Shown here piece by piece: positions 34,139 through 43,035 of a DNA stretch of 64,000 bases (positions are counted from its first letter, which is position 1; each line of letters opens with the position of its first letter). The stretch comes from an uncultured Clostridia bacterium. Its GTDB lineage: Bacteria > Bacillota > Clostridia > UMGS1810. Both the position numbers and the translations under genes were made by a program. The stretch lies in assembly GCA_934500705.1 (NCBI GenBank), contig CAKSTI010000001.1:186001-250000 (forward strand), in the 5' to 3' direction. The notes beneath the pieces are model-generated. The model was not told the DNA's origin. It was given only the letters and a program-made list of their open reading frames with translations, and searched no databases.

Positions 34139-36850
34139 TCACGGGTATATAACGGTTACAATGTACTTATTGTCCGAGAGTATATACACGTCGGACGCAC
34201 CAGAGTAATCATTTTTATATCCGACGGCATCGTAAACTGTTCCAACACGGAATTTTTCCGTATTTTTGTCGTACACGTAGACCGTCTTTGCGGACGATGT
34301 TTTTATCGGTTCTATTTTAGTCCAGTCGCCTATATCCGAACTGCAATTTACATACATATAAGAGTCGGTAACGTCGTACACCTTTCCGACTGCTCCCCTG
34401 TTGCCGTTTGCAACAGAATTTGAGCCGAAGTAAATTCCCCACTGACCGCTTTGCAATTCTCCGCTTGTAGTGTTATGGCAAACCGGCTTTCCGTTTTCGT
34501 CAAATCCGCACAGAACGCCGTAGCTGTAACCCACACTGCCGTTTGCGGTTACGGCATCGTCTCTGAGCGTGACCCGTCCGCCTATGTCGGGTATCAGGTA
34601 CACAATATCACCCGGTTTAAACGGCAATTTGCCGTTGACTTTCCGCAAGTCCCTAACCTCAACGCTTGCCTCGATACCGTCCTGCAAACCTACCACAACG
34701 TAGATGTCCTCCCCGTCATCGGAAACGGCTTTTCTAATCTCATTAATGGCAATGGGTCTGTTTTCACGACGGTCTACTGCCGGACGTTCCTCGCTTGACG
34801 TTATGAGCGCCGTATCGGCAACACCGGGACGGTTTGTGTAATTGTAAACCTTGATATTATAGGACTTATTGGTGTCCACCATTATTGTCGAGCCGGTAAC
34901 GGTTATCTGTTCCTCGTCAAGCTCGCCCTCGGAATATGCCTTTATAAACACGGTCATTTTGTCGGATACGGAGGTGAAGTTATCCCCTACTGCAATTACC
35001 CAGCCGCCGGGGTAATATCTGCGTATTCCGTTTCCGCTGAGTATGAGCTGAAAATCCTTATTCATTTCATACTGCGGCATTCCGTCGGGCAATGCCGCCG
35101 GGAAATACACATCGGTAAGCTCTCCGCTTATGTTAAGCATATATTTTATTAATCCGCCGAGCTTGTCGGAAAAGTCAACATTTTCGGACCTTTGCGTTTC
35201 GCCGTTCACGTTTATCTTTTTGGCAAGGGTATATGTACGCCAACTGCCGCCCTGGTCAAGGACTCTCACCTTTTTGCCGCTGCTGAGCCCGTTTCCGTCC
35301 TCTGCGAATTTGTGCAGATATCCAATCCTGTATGACAAAGGCTGCTGGTCATACTCAGGATAATCTGCGTATACAACTTCGGCGTTTTTGCCGAGATATA
35401 GTGTGCAGGGCATGTTATACAGGATTTCAATATCTCCGCTTTCAATCAGTTCTTTAAAGCGTTTGCTTGCTTTATACTCCTCACCGTCAATGATTATTGC
35501 CCCGTCGGAATTTACCGCAGATATGCTGCCGACGGCGGTGTCGGTGCAAACCGTCATCTTGCAATACGGCTGTGCTCCGCCGGATATTTCCGCCGCTATG
35601 ACGTTTCCGTTTGCAATGCTCTCGTACTCACGTTTTTCACCTTTGGCGTCATAGATTTTAAACGGTGTATTCTCATAATCTTTTATTACGATGTTGCACT
35701 CCGAGGTGTATTTGTCAAAAATCATCAGATTTCCGTCTGACACAAGAACTCTCTGTATAACGGTGTAGGTAACATCGTGAATGTTCAAAACATCGTACTT
35801 TCCGTCGGAGTTATTGTCCGTCAGAACCACCTTTCCGCACTGAGGAGAAAAGACTTCGTTATCGGCGTCGTATACACCGTTATATATTGTTATCACAGAT
35901 GACGGAAGCAAAACTTCCTTTTTCTTTCCGTCCTTTTCATATGTATACCTTCCGCCGTCGTATGAAATTATATCGTCGCTGTTTATTTCGAGAATTTTAT
36001 TGTCAGCGGCAACCGCACAAAGCAAAACGTCACGCCGGGGTGCATCGCTGTCACGGTAGTAATACTTGACGTTTGCACCAAGCAGGTCGGCATTTGTCAG
36101 ATACACGTTTGCGGCATTATACACCGTGCCGTCTATCTTTAATTCGTCAGCGTCAGTTTTGTCAGCCGCACTGTAAAGACCGCTTGCCTCGGTTGCCGTA
36201 ATCACTCCTTCGCCGCTGTAAATATTTCGGTATGCTGATATAAGTGTTTTGCCCGATACCTTTTTATAACTGCTCTGACCGAGCGGAGAGTAGGAAACAA
36301 GTTCCATAACCTCGCAGTCAATAACATTTTGCAGCAAATTTATAAAGCTGATGTATGTCAGCTTTTCGCTGCCGCCTTGCGCAACTCCGTTTAAAAGTTT
36401 GAGCCTTGACGCAAGTTTAAGATACCCTGACGGATAACCGCCGTCCGTCTTTGCACGCTCGTCATAGCCGAGCATTGAAAGCGATATTTTAACCGCCTCG
36501 CAAACCGTGATTTCGTCATTCGGTCTGATTTTGCCGTCGCCGTCACCGCTTATGACGCCTGCGGACAAAAGCTGATACAGTCCGCCGTCACGCACGGTGA
36601 GGTCATACACCTGCTCACCCTTGGGCAAGCTGTCGAAAACCGACATTATGACCGAATTGGCAAATTCTGAACGTGTAACTGTGTCGTCCGTATATTTTTG
36701 ACTTTCCTTTATCATACCGAGTGCACGGAGTACAACTGCGCTCTCGCTGTTCATATCCGCAAATTCTCTTTGCGGCAAAGCATCGGCATATGCCGGAATG
36801 CAAAGAGCCAAAATCAACAATGTTAATAATAACCGTTTAAATATTTTCAT
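34139..36850 (-). CDS. Surface protein with N-terminal SLH repeats and long beta-rich body (SLH pair, copy C)
   Basis: A 903-residue secreted protein. After a signal peptide (about 1-22, ending PAYADA) come three SLH repeats (about 28-190; VVLRALGMIKESQKYTDDTVTRSEFA, GVISGDGDGKIRPNDEITVCEAVK, SMLGYDERAKTDGGYPSGYL) that anchor to cell-wall polysaccharide. The remaining 700 residues are repetitive beta structure with no known catalytic motif. It is homologous to the protein at 47076-49688. I use ATG 36850, 7 nt after GGGGGA; a TTG at 36856 is also possible. It lies 12 bp after another SLH protein gene. Possible role: surface display or binding of glycans. Confidence 0.75.
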   Translation of the reverse strand: MKIFKRLLLTLLILALCIPAYADALPQREFADMNSESAVVLRALGMIKESQKYTDDTVTRSEFANSVIMSVFDSLPKGEQVYDLTVRDGGLYQLLSAGVISGDGDGKIRPNDEITVCEAVKISLSMLGYDERAKTDGGYPSGYLKLASRLKLLNGVAQGGSEKLTYISFINLLQNVIDCEVMELVSYSPLGQSSYKKVSGKTLISAYRNIYSGEGVITATEASGLYSAADKTDADELKIDGTVYNAANVYLTNADLLGANVKYYYRDSDAPRRDVLLCAVAADNKILEINSDDIISYDGGRYTYEKDGKKKEVLLPSSVITIYNGVYDADNEVFSPQCGKVVLTDNNSDGKYDVLNIHDVTYTVIQRVLVSDGNLMIFDKYTSECNIVIKDYENTPFKIYDAKGEKREYESIANGNVIAAEISGGAQPYCKMTVCTDTAVGSISAVNSDGAIIIDGEEYKASKRFKELIESGDIEILYNMPCTLYLGKNAEVVYADYPEYDQQPLSYRIGYLHKFAEDGNGLSSGKKVRVLDQGGSWRTYTLAKKINVNGETQRSENVDFSDKLGGLIKYMLNISGELTDVYFPAALPDGMPQYEMNKDFQLILSGNGIRRYYPGGWVIAVGDNFTSVSDKMTVFIKAYSEGELDEEQITVTGSTIMVDTNKSYNIKVYNYTNRPGVADTALITSSEERPAVDRRENRPIAINEIRKAVSDDGEDIYVVVGLQDGIEASVEVRDLRKVNGKLPFKPGDIVYLIPDIGGRVTLRDDAVTANGSVGYSYGVLCGFDENGKPVCHNTTSGELQSGQWGIYFGSNSVANGNRGAVGKVYDVTDSYMYVNCSSDIGDWTKIEPIKTSSAKTVYVYDKNTEKFRVGTVYDAVGYKNDYSGASDVYILSDNKYIVTVIYP

Positions 36851-36862
36851 CAGCAAATCCCC

Positions 36863-39313
36863 CTACTCCGAAAACATATTGCAGAGCATCTTTGCAACTT
36901 CTGCCCTGGTTGCATACTCATAAGGCCTGAAACTTCCGTCCTCAAAGCCGTTTACTATACCTCTTTGTTTCATAATATTTACGGCATCTTTTGCATAATC
37001 GCTCACGCTGTCAAAGTCCGTAAACGACGGTGTACCGACGGCTTCGCCGTTCTGCAAAATACGTGAGAGAATTACGCATATATCCTGTCTTGTAATAGGA
37101 CTGTCACTGCCGAAAACATCTGATGAAATCCCGTTTACAATTCCGCCGTCGAACAGAGCCATTACGTATTTGTAATACCAGTCCTGTGTTTTGACGTCTG
37201 CAAACTTTTCATCATTTCCGCTGTACTGCGCAATATTTGCAAGCACTGCTGTCATTTTTGCCATTTCTGCTCTTGTAACATTTGCGCCGGGGTTGAATTT
37301 TTTGTCGGCAGGTTTGCTTATTACGCCTTTTTCGACGAGTTTATATACAGCCTCCCGTGCCCAAGCAAAACTGTCCAAATCGTCAAAGCGGTATTCGGAC
37401 GTGCCTGTAACGGCTGTGTCTACGCTGAGGCTCATACCTCCGCCGGCGGTTTTTGAACCTCCGCCGCCCCCTGTGCCGCCAGTACTTCCATCGGAGGAAG
37501 ATGCGTTTGCCACAAGGCTGTCAAGGCTGTTTTGAAGAGTACTGTAATCTGTAACGTTATTAATGTTTTCAAGCCACTTTGATGCGACGCTGTACTGCTT
37601 TTCGGACGAAAGCGCAAGATATTTTTCAAAGTTCAGTCCAAATTCGTCCGCATATTTTTGCAAGAGCGCCATTTGACGTGAATAATTGGAAAGCGACTTC
37701 ATTTCGCACCGTACGAGTGTTTCGGCAAGCGCAAACAGATACGACTCCTCGCTGTCAATTTTGTGTCCGCAATCCGAGAACAGTTTGTCAACCTCGCTTT
37801 TGCCAACGATTTTTGAGTAAATGTCTTTGTATGCCGTGCTCTTGTCCGAGTTTAAGAGTGCGCCGTATTCGTCGGTCACACCGCAAAGGCTCTGACGCTT
37901 TGCGTTTAACGAACTGTATGCCGATGCGCAGATAATTGCGTCCGTAAGCTCTGAGCCGTCGGAAAAGTTCCTTTGAGCAAGCGAGTCAAACACGTCGTTT
38001 TTATCCGCTGTTCTGAATATCGGCAAGGCGGAAACGCCGAGGTTGTCCAAAACTTCTTCGGTAAGCACAGCGGAAATATCCTCTTTTGTCTTTCCGCTCA
38101 CCTCAGCGGCAATGCCGTCCGCATAAGATGCGTCCGAAACCGTGCAATCGGCGGTCAATTCGCCGTTGACATCGGAGTAACCGTTGATGCCGCTTACAAC
38201 AATTTTGGCGTTTATCCTCGGCTTTTGCACATCGGGCAAAGACGCCGTCAAAGCATATCCGCCGTTTTCGTCCGTAATAACCGTTCTTTGCAAAAGTTCG
38301 CCGACTTTGATGTTTATTACCTTGTTTTCGTTGCCTTTTCTGAGTTTTCCGCTGACAGAGATTTTTCCGTTTTCCGCCTTGGCGTTTATTATCATATATT
38401 CATCGACGATTTTTGCATTTTTAACCGTTATCTCTGTGCCGTTTTTGCCGAAACCTGTTATTTTAAAGGTTTTGTCACCGTCTGCATCAAAAGGAAGCAG
38501 TACTTTGACATTTTCATTTGCATAGATTATAAAGTCTTTATGTGCATTATCACAATAAGCCGAAACGTATGCCTTTTCGGCATCGGTCTGCACTTCAAAA
38601 CTCAACGCATAGCGTTTTCCGCTTTCAAACTTGCCGCCCGGCACTGTGCAGACAATGCCGTTTTCGTTGCTTTTCTCCACAGAGAACACAATTTTTTCAT
38701 TATCGTTTTGCACATCGTTATTTATACCTTTCCAGGACTTGTTGGAAATTATTTCCTCATTAAAAGCAAAGTTATCAACATATATGCTCTCCGAGCTTTT
38801 AATGCCGTAAAATGCAATGCGCACACGGGCGTCTGACATATCGCTTTCGGGAGTCCATCTGAAAGTGGAACTGCACCATTTACCGCCCTCTGTTTCAAAT
38901 TCCGGAGAAACGGCAACGGCTCTGTTGTCCTTGACAATAACAAAGCGCATTTTAACGCCGTCGCCCTCGGCAAACACATCTGCCGATACCGTATACTCTG
39001 CGTCCGCATTGACATTGAGCAAAGTTTTACTGTATATCCCCTGATATGCAAATCCTGCGCTCGCAGGGCTTGTGCTCTCCTTTTCGCCTAAGGTTTCCCC
39101 CGGAACAAACCTCAGAGCCGCACCGTCCTGAGAAATACTCATACTCTCAAACACAGACGGCATAACCGTGTCATTGCGGCTGCTGTAACAGATGCCGAAA
39201 CCGTCCGTACCGTTTTCAAAATCGCCATTGGCTATTGCGTTCTGTGCCGCCGAGACGGCGGTGCAATTTGCCAGCATTGTTGCAGTAAGGGCAATTACGC
39301 ACATTTTTTTCAT
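36863..39313 (-). CDS. Surface protein with C-terminal SLH repeats and N-terminal binding modules (SLH pair, copy C)
   Basis: An 816-residue exported protein starting at ATG 39313 behind GGGGGG (an ATG at 39346 in frame lacks a ribosome site). A signal peptide is followed by a jelly-roll carbohydrate-binding-like domain (about 25-190: AIANGDFENGTDGFG to SIYVDNFAFN), then further beta domains and a helical region (about 400-600). A glycine-rich linker (SSDGSTGGTGGGGGS) leads to three SLH repeats (about 640-816; FNPGANVTRAEMAKM, GGIVNGISSDVFGSDSPITRQDIC, GFEDGSFRPYEYATRAEVAKML). It is the promoter-proximal gene of the xylanase operon and is likely a surface glycan-binding scaffold. Confidence 0.8.
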   Translation of the reverse strand: MKKMCVIALTATMLANCTAVSAAQNAIANGDFENGTDGFGICYSSRNDTVMPSVFESMSISQDGAALRFVPGETLGEKESTSPASAGFAYQGIYSKTLLNVNADAEYTVSADVFAEGDGVKMRFVIVKDNRAVAVSPEFETEGGKWCSSTFRWTPESDMSDARVRIAFYGIKSSESIYVDNFAFNEEIISNKSWKGINNDVQNDNEKIVFSVEKSNENGIVCTVPGGKFESGKRYALSFEVQTDAEKAYVSAYCDNAHKDFIIYANENVKVLLPFDADGDKTFKITGFGKNGTEITVKNAKIVDEYMIINAKAENGKISVSGKLRKGNENKVINIKVGELLQRTVITDENGGYALTASLPDVQKPRINAKIVVSGINGYSDVNGELTADCTVSDASYADGIAAEVSGKTKEDISAVLTEEVLDNLGVSALPIFRTADKNDVFDSLAQRNFSDGSELTDAIICASAYSSLNAKRQSLCGVTDEYGALLNSDKSTAYKDIYSKIVGKSEVDKLFSDCGHKIDSEESYLFALAETLVRCEMKSLSNYSRQMALLQKYADEFGLNFEKYLALSSEKQYSVASKWLENINNVTDYSTLQNSLDSLVANASSSDGSTGGTGGGGGSKTAGGGMSLSVDTAVTGTSEYRFDDLDSFAWAREAVYKLVEKGVISKPADKKFNPGANVTRAEMAKMTAVLANIAQYSGNDEKFADVKTQDWYYKYVMALFDGGIVNGISSDVFGSDSPITRQDICVILSRILQNGEAVGTPSFTDFDSVSDYAKDAVNIMKQRGIVNGFEDGSFRPYEYATRAEVAKMLCNMFSE

Positions 39314-39348
39314 AACTTTCCCCCCGTATACATTATTTTCATACAAAT

Positions 39349-39376
39349 ATGATACAGGATTTACTGTGTATTGTAA
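39349..39376 (-). promoter_or_regulatory. Probable promoter of the SLH/xylanase operon
   Basis: On the minus strand TTACAA (39376-39371), a 16-bp spacer and TATCAT (39354-39349), 35 bp before the ATG at 39313. It is of moderate quality. The region 39347-39464 otherwise holds only the recombinase terminator. Confidence 0.45.
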
Positions 39377-39421
39377 CTAAAATTTTTAGACATTTTTCTT
39401 TTATTTTTAATAAAATAATTT

Positions 39422-39470
39422 TGCAAAAACAAAAATGCAGTCCGACATTTGCCGTAACGCCGGACTACAT
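39422..39470 (-). terminator. Terminator of the serine recombinase gene
   Basis: On the minus strand ATGTAGTCCGGC and GTCGGACTGCAT form a 12-bp stem (two non-Watson-Crick positions) with a 12-nt loop, followed by TTTTTGTTTTT. The recombinase stop codon TAG lies inside the first arm. Confidence 0.85.
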
Positions 39471-40910
39471 TTTCCATTCAATATTTACTTCGTTTTCGTT
39501 TATCAGTATTTTGTTTATAAACTCCGAGGCAATAATCTTTTTTTCGTCAAAATCAAGAGATTTAAAGTCGAGGCTTGCAAGTTCGGCGCTCTTTTTGCCG
39601 TGCTGTGCCGAGAGCTCCTCACGTAGTTTATGCAGTCTTTCGATTTCGCCGGAAATATACGATACCGACACATCACTGCACTGTGCAAGCGCACTCACAA
39701 GGCGTTCGATTTTTTTGTCAACGGACAAAATCTCCGACGCCCGTCTGCTCGCATCGGGTGGTACGCCGACAGGCGGTGCCCCGCACAGCATCTTTTCGAT
39801 TTCATCTGCTGTGCAATCCTCAATTTCACGCAAATCAACGTCAATAACGGCATCGCAGACGGACAGGTTCGACCTTCCGGAACATACAAGTTTGGGGTTT
39901 TTTTCCTTTTTATTGTAATTCACCTTTACGGCATAGCCGCACCTTCCGCACTTCATAAGACCGGTGAGCCACGAATACTTCCCGGCGTTGATGCGTGGAA
40001 GCTGATTATTGCCGCTTAATTTTTCCTGAACGGCAAGCCAGAGTTCGGAATTTACTATCCCCTCATAATTTGTTACGGTGAGCATCTGATTTTCGGCTGC
40101 GCTGTACTTGCCTTTGCTGCGGTCACGGCGGCGCATAATGTTGCAGGCGTGCAAACCGTCAAAGGCATCGGGGCTTTGGCACATTCTCATTCCCTTTGCC
40201 GCAAAGTACCAGTAAACATCTGCATTTGCCATAACGTACACGGGACTGTGCAAAATGCGTGAAAGCGTAACGCTGTCCCATATCTCCCGTTTGGGGCCCG
40301 GTATGCCACGGGCGGTCAGCTCCGACGCAAGAGCTCTGAGCGATACGGCGGTGTCTGCATATTTGCGAAAAATCTCCTTCACGGTGCCGGCATTTTCGTT
40401 TTTCACAAGCGACGAAACCTTCCTGCCGTCATCGGTAATCTTTGCAAGACTGTAACCGTAAGGCGCCGGGCCGCCGCCCCACGCTCCGAGGCGGAAGCGG
40501 TGGGCATAATTATCCTTTACACGCTCGGCTATGGTTTCACGTTCAAGCTGTGCAAAAACCAGCACAATATTGAGCATTGCTCTGCCGATTGGCGTCGAAG
40601 TGTCAAAGTTTTCGGTTGCAGAGTAAAATTCCACCCCGTTTCTTTCGAGAAGTTCCCAAAGCCTGCTGAAATCGGCTATGGAACGGCTGAAACGGTCGAG
40701 TCTGTATACAAATATCTTTTCAACCTTGCCGTCTTTGACTGCCTTTATCAGCTCCGCAAATGCCGGGCGCTTTGTATTTTTGCCGGAGTAGCCTTTGTCC
40801 TTAAAAACAGTCGCACTGTCCCCGGCATATCTGCGGCACTGCTCAACCTGCCCTTCTATTGAAAGGCTGTCCTTTTTGTCAACAGACTGTCTTGCATAAA
40901 TTACATTCAT
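39465..40910 (-). CDS. Large serine recombinase
   Basis: A 481-residue site-specific recombinase. The resolvase catalytic domain (about 1-145) starts MNVIYARQSVDKKDS with nucleophile serine S9, and has FVYRLDRFSRS with the active-site arginines, ENFDTSTPIGRAML and AQLERETIAERV. The recombinase domain (about 160-265) has RGIPGPKREIWDSVTLSRIL. A zinc ribbon follows at about 310-345 (MKCGRCGYAVKVNY, LVCSGRSNLSVC), then a coiled-coil-like stretch at about 395-450. This is the architecture of phage and ICE integrases that join attP and attB through a 2-bp core. No phage or conjugation gene is nearby. Its ATG overlaps the stop of a 40-residue ORF (ATGA). It lies inside the 58-kb block whose ends look like its recombination products. 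Confidence 0.93.
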   Translation of the reverse strand: MNVIYARQSVDKKDSLSIEGQVEQCRRYAGDSATVFKDKGYSGKNTKRPAFAELIKAVKDGKVEKIFVYRLDRFSRSIADFSRLWELLERNGVEFYSATENFDTSTPIGRAMLNIVLVFAQLERETIAERVKDNYAHRFRLGAWGGGPAPYGYSLAKITDDGRKVSSLVKNENAGTVKEIFRKYADTAVSLRALASELTARGIPGPKREIWDSVTLSRILHSPVYVMANADVYWYFAAKGMRMCQSPDAFDGLHACNIMRRRDRSKGKYSAAENQMLTVTNYEGIVNSELWLAVQEKLSGNNQLPRINAGKYSWLTGLMKCGRCGYAVKVNYNKKEKNPKLVCSGRSNLSVCDAVIDVDLREIEDCTADEIEKMLCGAPPVGVPPDASRRASEILSVDKKIERLVSALAQCSDVSVSYISGEIERLHKLREELSAQHGKKSAELASLDFKSLDFDEKKIIASEFINKILINENEVNIEWKM

Positions 40911-41029
40911 TTGGCGGACTTTCTTTGACGCAAAGTGCGAATAAGAATTATACAGCGGCGGTGGAGTTCGGACTGCCTTGCAAGCCTTTCCTCAATGCTT
41001 TTACCGCAAAAAGTGTTAATGATTTTCAT
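40907..41029 (-). CDS. Small basic ORF translationally coupled to the serine recombinase
   Basis: A 40-codon frame, ATG at 41029, preceded by GAGGGGG about 10 nt upstream. The product starts MKIINTFCGKSIEERLARQS and is rich in arginine and lysine (ends RTLRQRKSAK). Its TGA stop overlaps the recombinase ATG (ATGA), a typical sign of coupled translation. I know no family for it. Small basic proteins next to large serine recombinases are sometimes recombination directionality factors, such as SprB of phage SPbeta, so that role is a hypothesis. It could instead be only a leader peptide that sets recombinase translation. The frame is short, so the gene call rests on the ribosome site and the overlap. 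Confidence 0.5.
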   Translation of the reverse strand: MKIINTFCGKSIEERLARQSELHRRCIILIRTLRQRKSAK

Positions 41030-41082
41030 AGTAAAACAACCCCCTCACGGTCATAATATGCCGACGATGCGGGGTTGTATGC

Positions 41083-41120
41083 AAAAACGCACCGCAAAAG
41101 TATAAAACCTTTGCAGTGCG
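41083..41120 (-). terminator. Terminator of the second sugar-transporter operon
   Basis: On the minus strand CGCACTGCAAAGG and CTTTTGCGGTGCG pair (11 of 13 Watson-Crick) around a 7-nt loop, followed by TTTTTG. It lies just after the stop of the last permease gene (41131) and before the recombinase unit, so it separates the two. Confidence 0.85.
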
Positions 41121-41130
41121 CCGAATAAAA

Positions 41131-42042
41131 TCAGCCTTTTACTCCGCCGACATTAATTCCGCCAAGAATTTGCCTTTGAAAGAGTACAAATATGACAAAC
41201 GGCGGTATGCTTGCAAACACAAGCGCCATAAAATAGGTATTCATCTGTATGTTTGTTGCGCCTTTGAGTCTGTAAATTTTCAGCGGTACAACGGTCAGCT
41301 GGTCAAGAACGAGCAACGGTGTAAAGAAGTCTGACCACGCACCGGAAAGTATGTTTATCGACTGAAAAATTATAACCGGTGTTGCAAGCGGCAGCATTAT
41401 TCTGAAAAACACGCCGTAATTGGAACAGCCGTCGAGTTTTGCCGCCTCAACATATGAATTGGACAGTCCGTCAAAGGCATTCTTAAACAGCAGTACGGCA
41501 AATGTATCCGCCCCTGCTCCGAGCCACATCGGCCAGAACGTGTCTAACAGATTTACTCCAAAACCGTTGTCGGTCGCAAACGGAAAGTGCAGCCACGATA
41601 TGTAGTTTGGCACCATACGCACCTGGCTCGGCATCATCATTGTCCACACAACGAGGGTAAACACTATTTTTGTTCCCTTTGGCTTTAACTTTGAGAGCAC
41701 ATAGCCGCCGAAACCGCATACGGTAATGTGCACAAACAGCGTTCCGAGCGACATTACTATTGTGTTTACAAAGGAACTGCCGAGTTGCAGTGCATTCCAC
41801 GACTCGCTAACCCTTTTTGCCAGGTGGCCTATACTCATATTTTCGGGCAGAAAGCTGAAAGCCGAATATATTTCCTTTGTTTCCTTAAAGGACGTTAAAA
41901 CCGTCCATATTGCCGGCACAAGAGATATAAGTGACACCATAACCAGGAGAACAAAAAACGTCCAGTATATGACCCTTCCCTTAAAACCCTTTAAATCCGA
42001 GGGACTCAGCACTCCGGTTGTCTTGCTGTTAAATCTTTTCAT
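41131..42042 (-). CDS. CUT1 sugar ABC transporter permease (MalG/AraQ-like)
   Basis: A 303-residue membrane protein with about six segments. The N-terminal segment FFVLLVMVSLISLVPAIWTVLTSFK and the EAA loop SYVEAAKLDGCSNYGVFFRIMLPLATP (about 200-226) are typical. The end QRQILGGINVGGVKG matches MalG-type permeases. It works with the permease at 42060 and the lipoprotein at 45619 to import oligosaccharides released by the enzymes of this operon. The ATPase is not encoded here. It is the last gene of the operon, followed by a strong terminator. Confidence 0.92.
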   Translation of the reverse strand: MKRFNSKTTGVLSPSDLKGFKGRVIYWTFFVLLVMVSLISLVPAIWTVLTSFKETKEIYSAFSFLPENMSIGHLAKRVSESWNALQLGSSFVNTIVMSLGTLFVHITVCGFGGYVLSKLKPKGTKIVFTLVVWTMMMPSQVRMVPNYISWLHFPFATDNGFGVNLLDTFWPMWLGAGADTFAVLLFKNAFDGLSNSYVEAAKLDGCSNYGVFFRIMLPLATPVIIFQSINILSGAWSDFFTPLLVLDQLTVVPLKIYRLKGATNIQMNTYFMALVFASIPPFVIFVLFQRQILGGINVGGVKG

Positions 42043-42059
42043 ATGTTATGTCCCCCTTT

Positions 42060-42962
42060 TTAATACCTGTCCTCTACCTTGCGGTTAAGCCAGAAGTAGA
42101 ATACCGTAAACACTATAAGGATTAAAAATATTATCATACCGAGCGCCATTGCCTGACCCGTGCCTTTGCCGCCGCTGTTAAAACCGTACTGGTACAGTTG
42201 ATACGAAAGCGACGTAGACGCCCCGTCGGGGCCTCCGCCGGTCATTGCAAGCGGCTCTTGCATTATCTGGAACACGCCTATTATCTGCCTTACCACATTT
42301 AGCAGCAGCAATCCCTCTATGGCAGGTCTTGTTACGTTCCACAGCCTCTTAAACGGGCCTGCACCGTCAATTAATGCCGCCTCGTAAAGTTCGGTTGACA
42401 CTCCTTGAAGTGCCGCATAGTAAAGAAGCATTGTTCCGGCAAAACCTTTCCAGGTGGTATAAATTATTATGCCGATAATTGTAAAGTTGGGGTCATTGAG
42501 CCAGCGGTGCGGCTGCATACCGAATTTGGCAAGCACCATATTCAAAAGACCCGTCTTGTCGGGGTAGTATATAAAATACCACATAAGCATTGCCGCAATG
42601 CCCGGTATTACTGCCGGTATATAAATAATCACTCTGAAAGCATTTTTAAAATGCACCATCTCATTTATCATTATTGCAATAAACAAAGGCGGCAAAAATC
42701 CGATTACAAACGACCAGAATACATATTTAACCGTATTTATAAGCATCGGCACAAACTGCGTGTGCGTCAGCACCTTCACATAGTTTTCAATGCCGCAGAA
42801 GTCGAGCACAGTGTATGCCCTCATTCTGAAAAAAGACCATACTGCTCCGAGTACCGTCGGACGCCACACGAACAAATACAGGATTATTACCATAGGCAGC
42901 ATAAGTATCCACGCATCCAGATTATTCCGAAAGGTCGAATTTTGAATTGTTTTCTTTTTCAT
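42060..42962 (-). CDS. CUT1 sugar ABC transporter permease (MalF/AraP-like)
   Basis: A 300-residue membrane protein with about six segments, beginning AWILMLPMVIILYLFVWRPTVLG. The EAA loop is ELYEAALIDGAGPFKRLWNVTRPAI at about 190-214, and GPDGASTSLSYQLYQYGFN near 240 is common in MsmF/AraP-type permeases. A 17-bp gap separates it from the other permease. A perfect 11-bp hairpin lies upstream, between it and the 854-residue binding protein gene. Confidence 0.92.
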   Translation of the reverse strand: MKKKTIQNSTFRNNLDAWILMLPMVIILYLFVWRPTVLGAVWSFFRMRAYTVLDFCGIENYVKVLTHTQFVPMLINTVKYVFWSFVIGFLPPLFIAIMINEMVHFKNAFRVIIYIPAVIPGIAAMLMWYFIYYPDKTGLLNMVLAKFGMQPHRWLNDPNFTIIGIIIYTTWKGFAGTMLLYYAALQGVSTELYEAALIDGAGPFKRLWNVTRPAIEGLLLLNVVRQIIGVFQIMQEPLAMTGGGPDGASTSLSYQLYQYGFNSGGKGTGQAMALGMIIFLILIVFTVFYFWLNRKVEDRY

Positions 42963-42987
42963 AATTTGTACTCCTCAAATGTTCGGG

Positions 42988-43016
42988 CGGTGGGCAGAGA
43001 TGCAATCTGCCCACCG
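42988..43016 (-). other. Intercistronic hairpin, perfect 11-bp stem
   Basis: CGGTGGGCAGA and TCTGCCCACCG pair perfectly around a 7-nt loop in the gap between the 854-residue secreted protein and the permease gene. No T-run follows, so it is more likely to protect the upstream mRNA from decay, or cause partial termination, than to end the operon. Confidence 0.65.
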
Positions 43017-43035
43017 ATGAAAACACATTATTTGT

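Noticed and set aside
39465..41029. A prophage or integrative conjugative element around the serine recombinase
   Set aside because: The neighbouring genes on both sides are glycan-use genes in ordinary operons. No structural, lysis, replication, relaxase or type IV secretion gene is present in the window.
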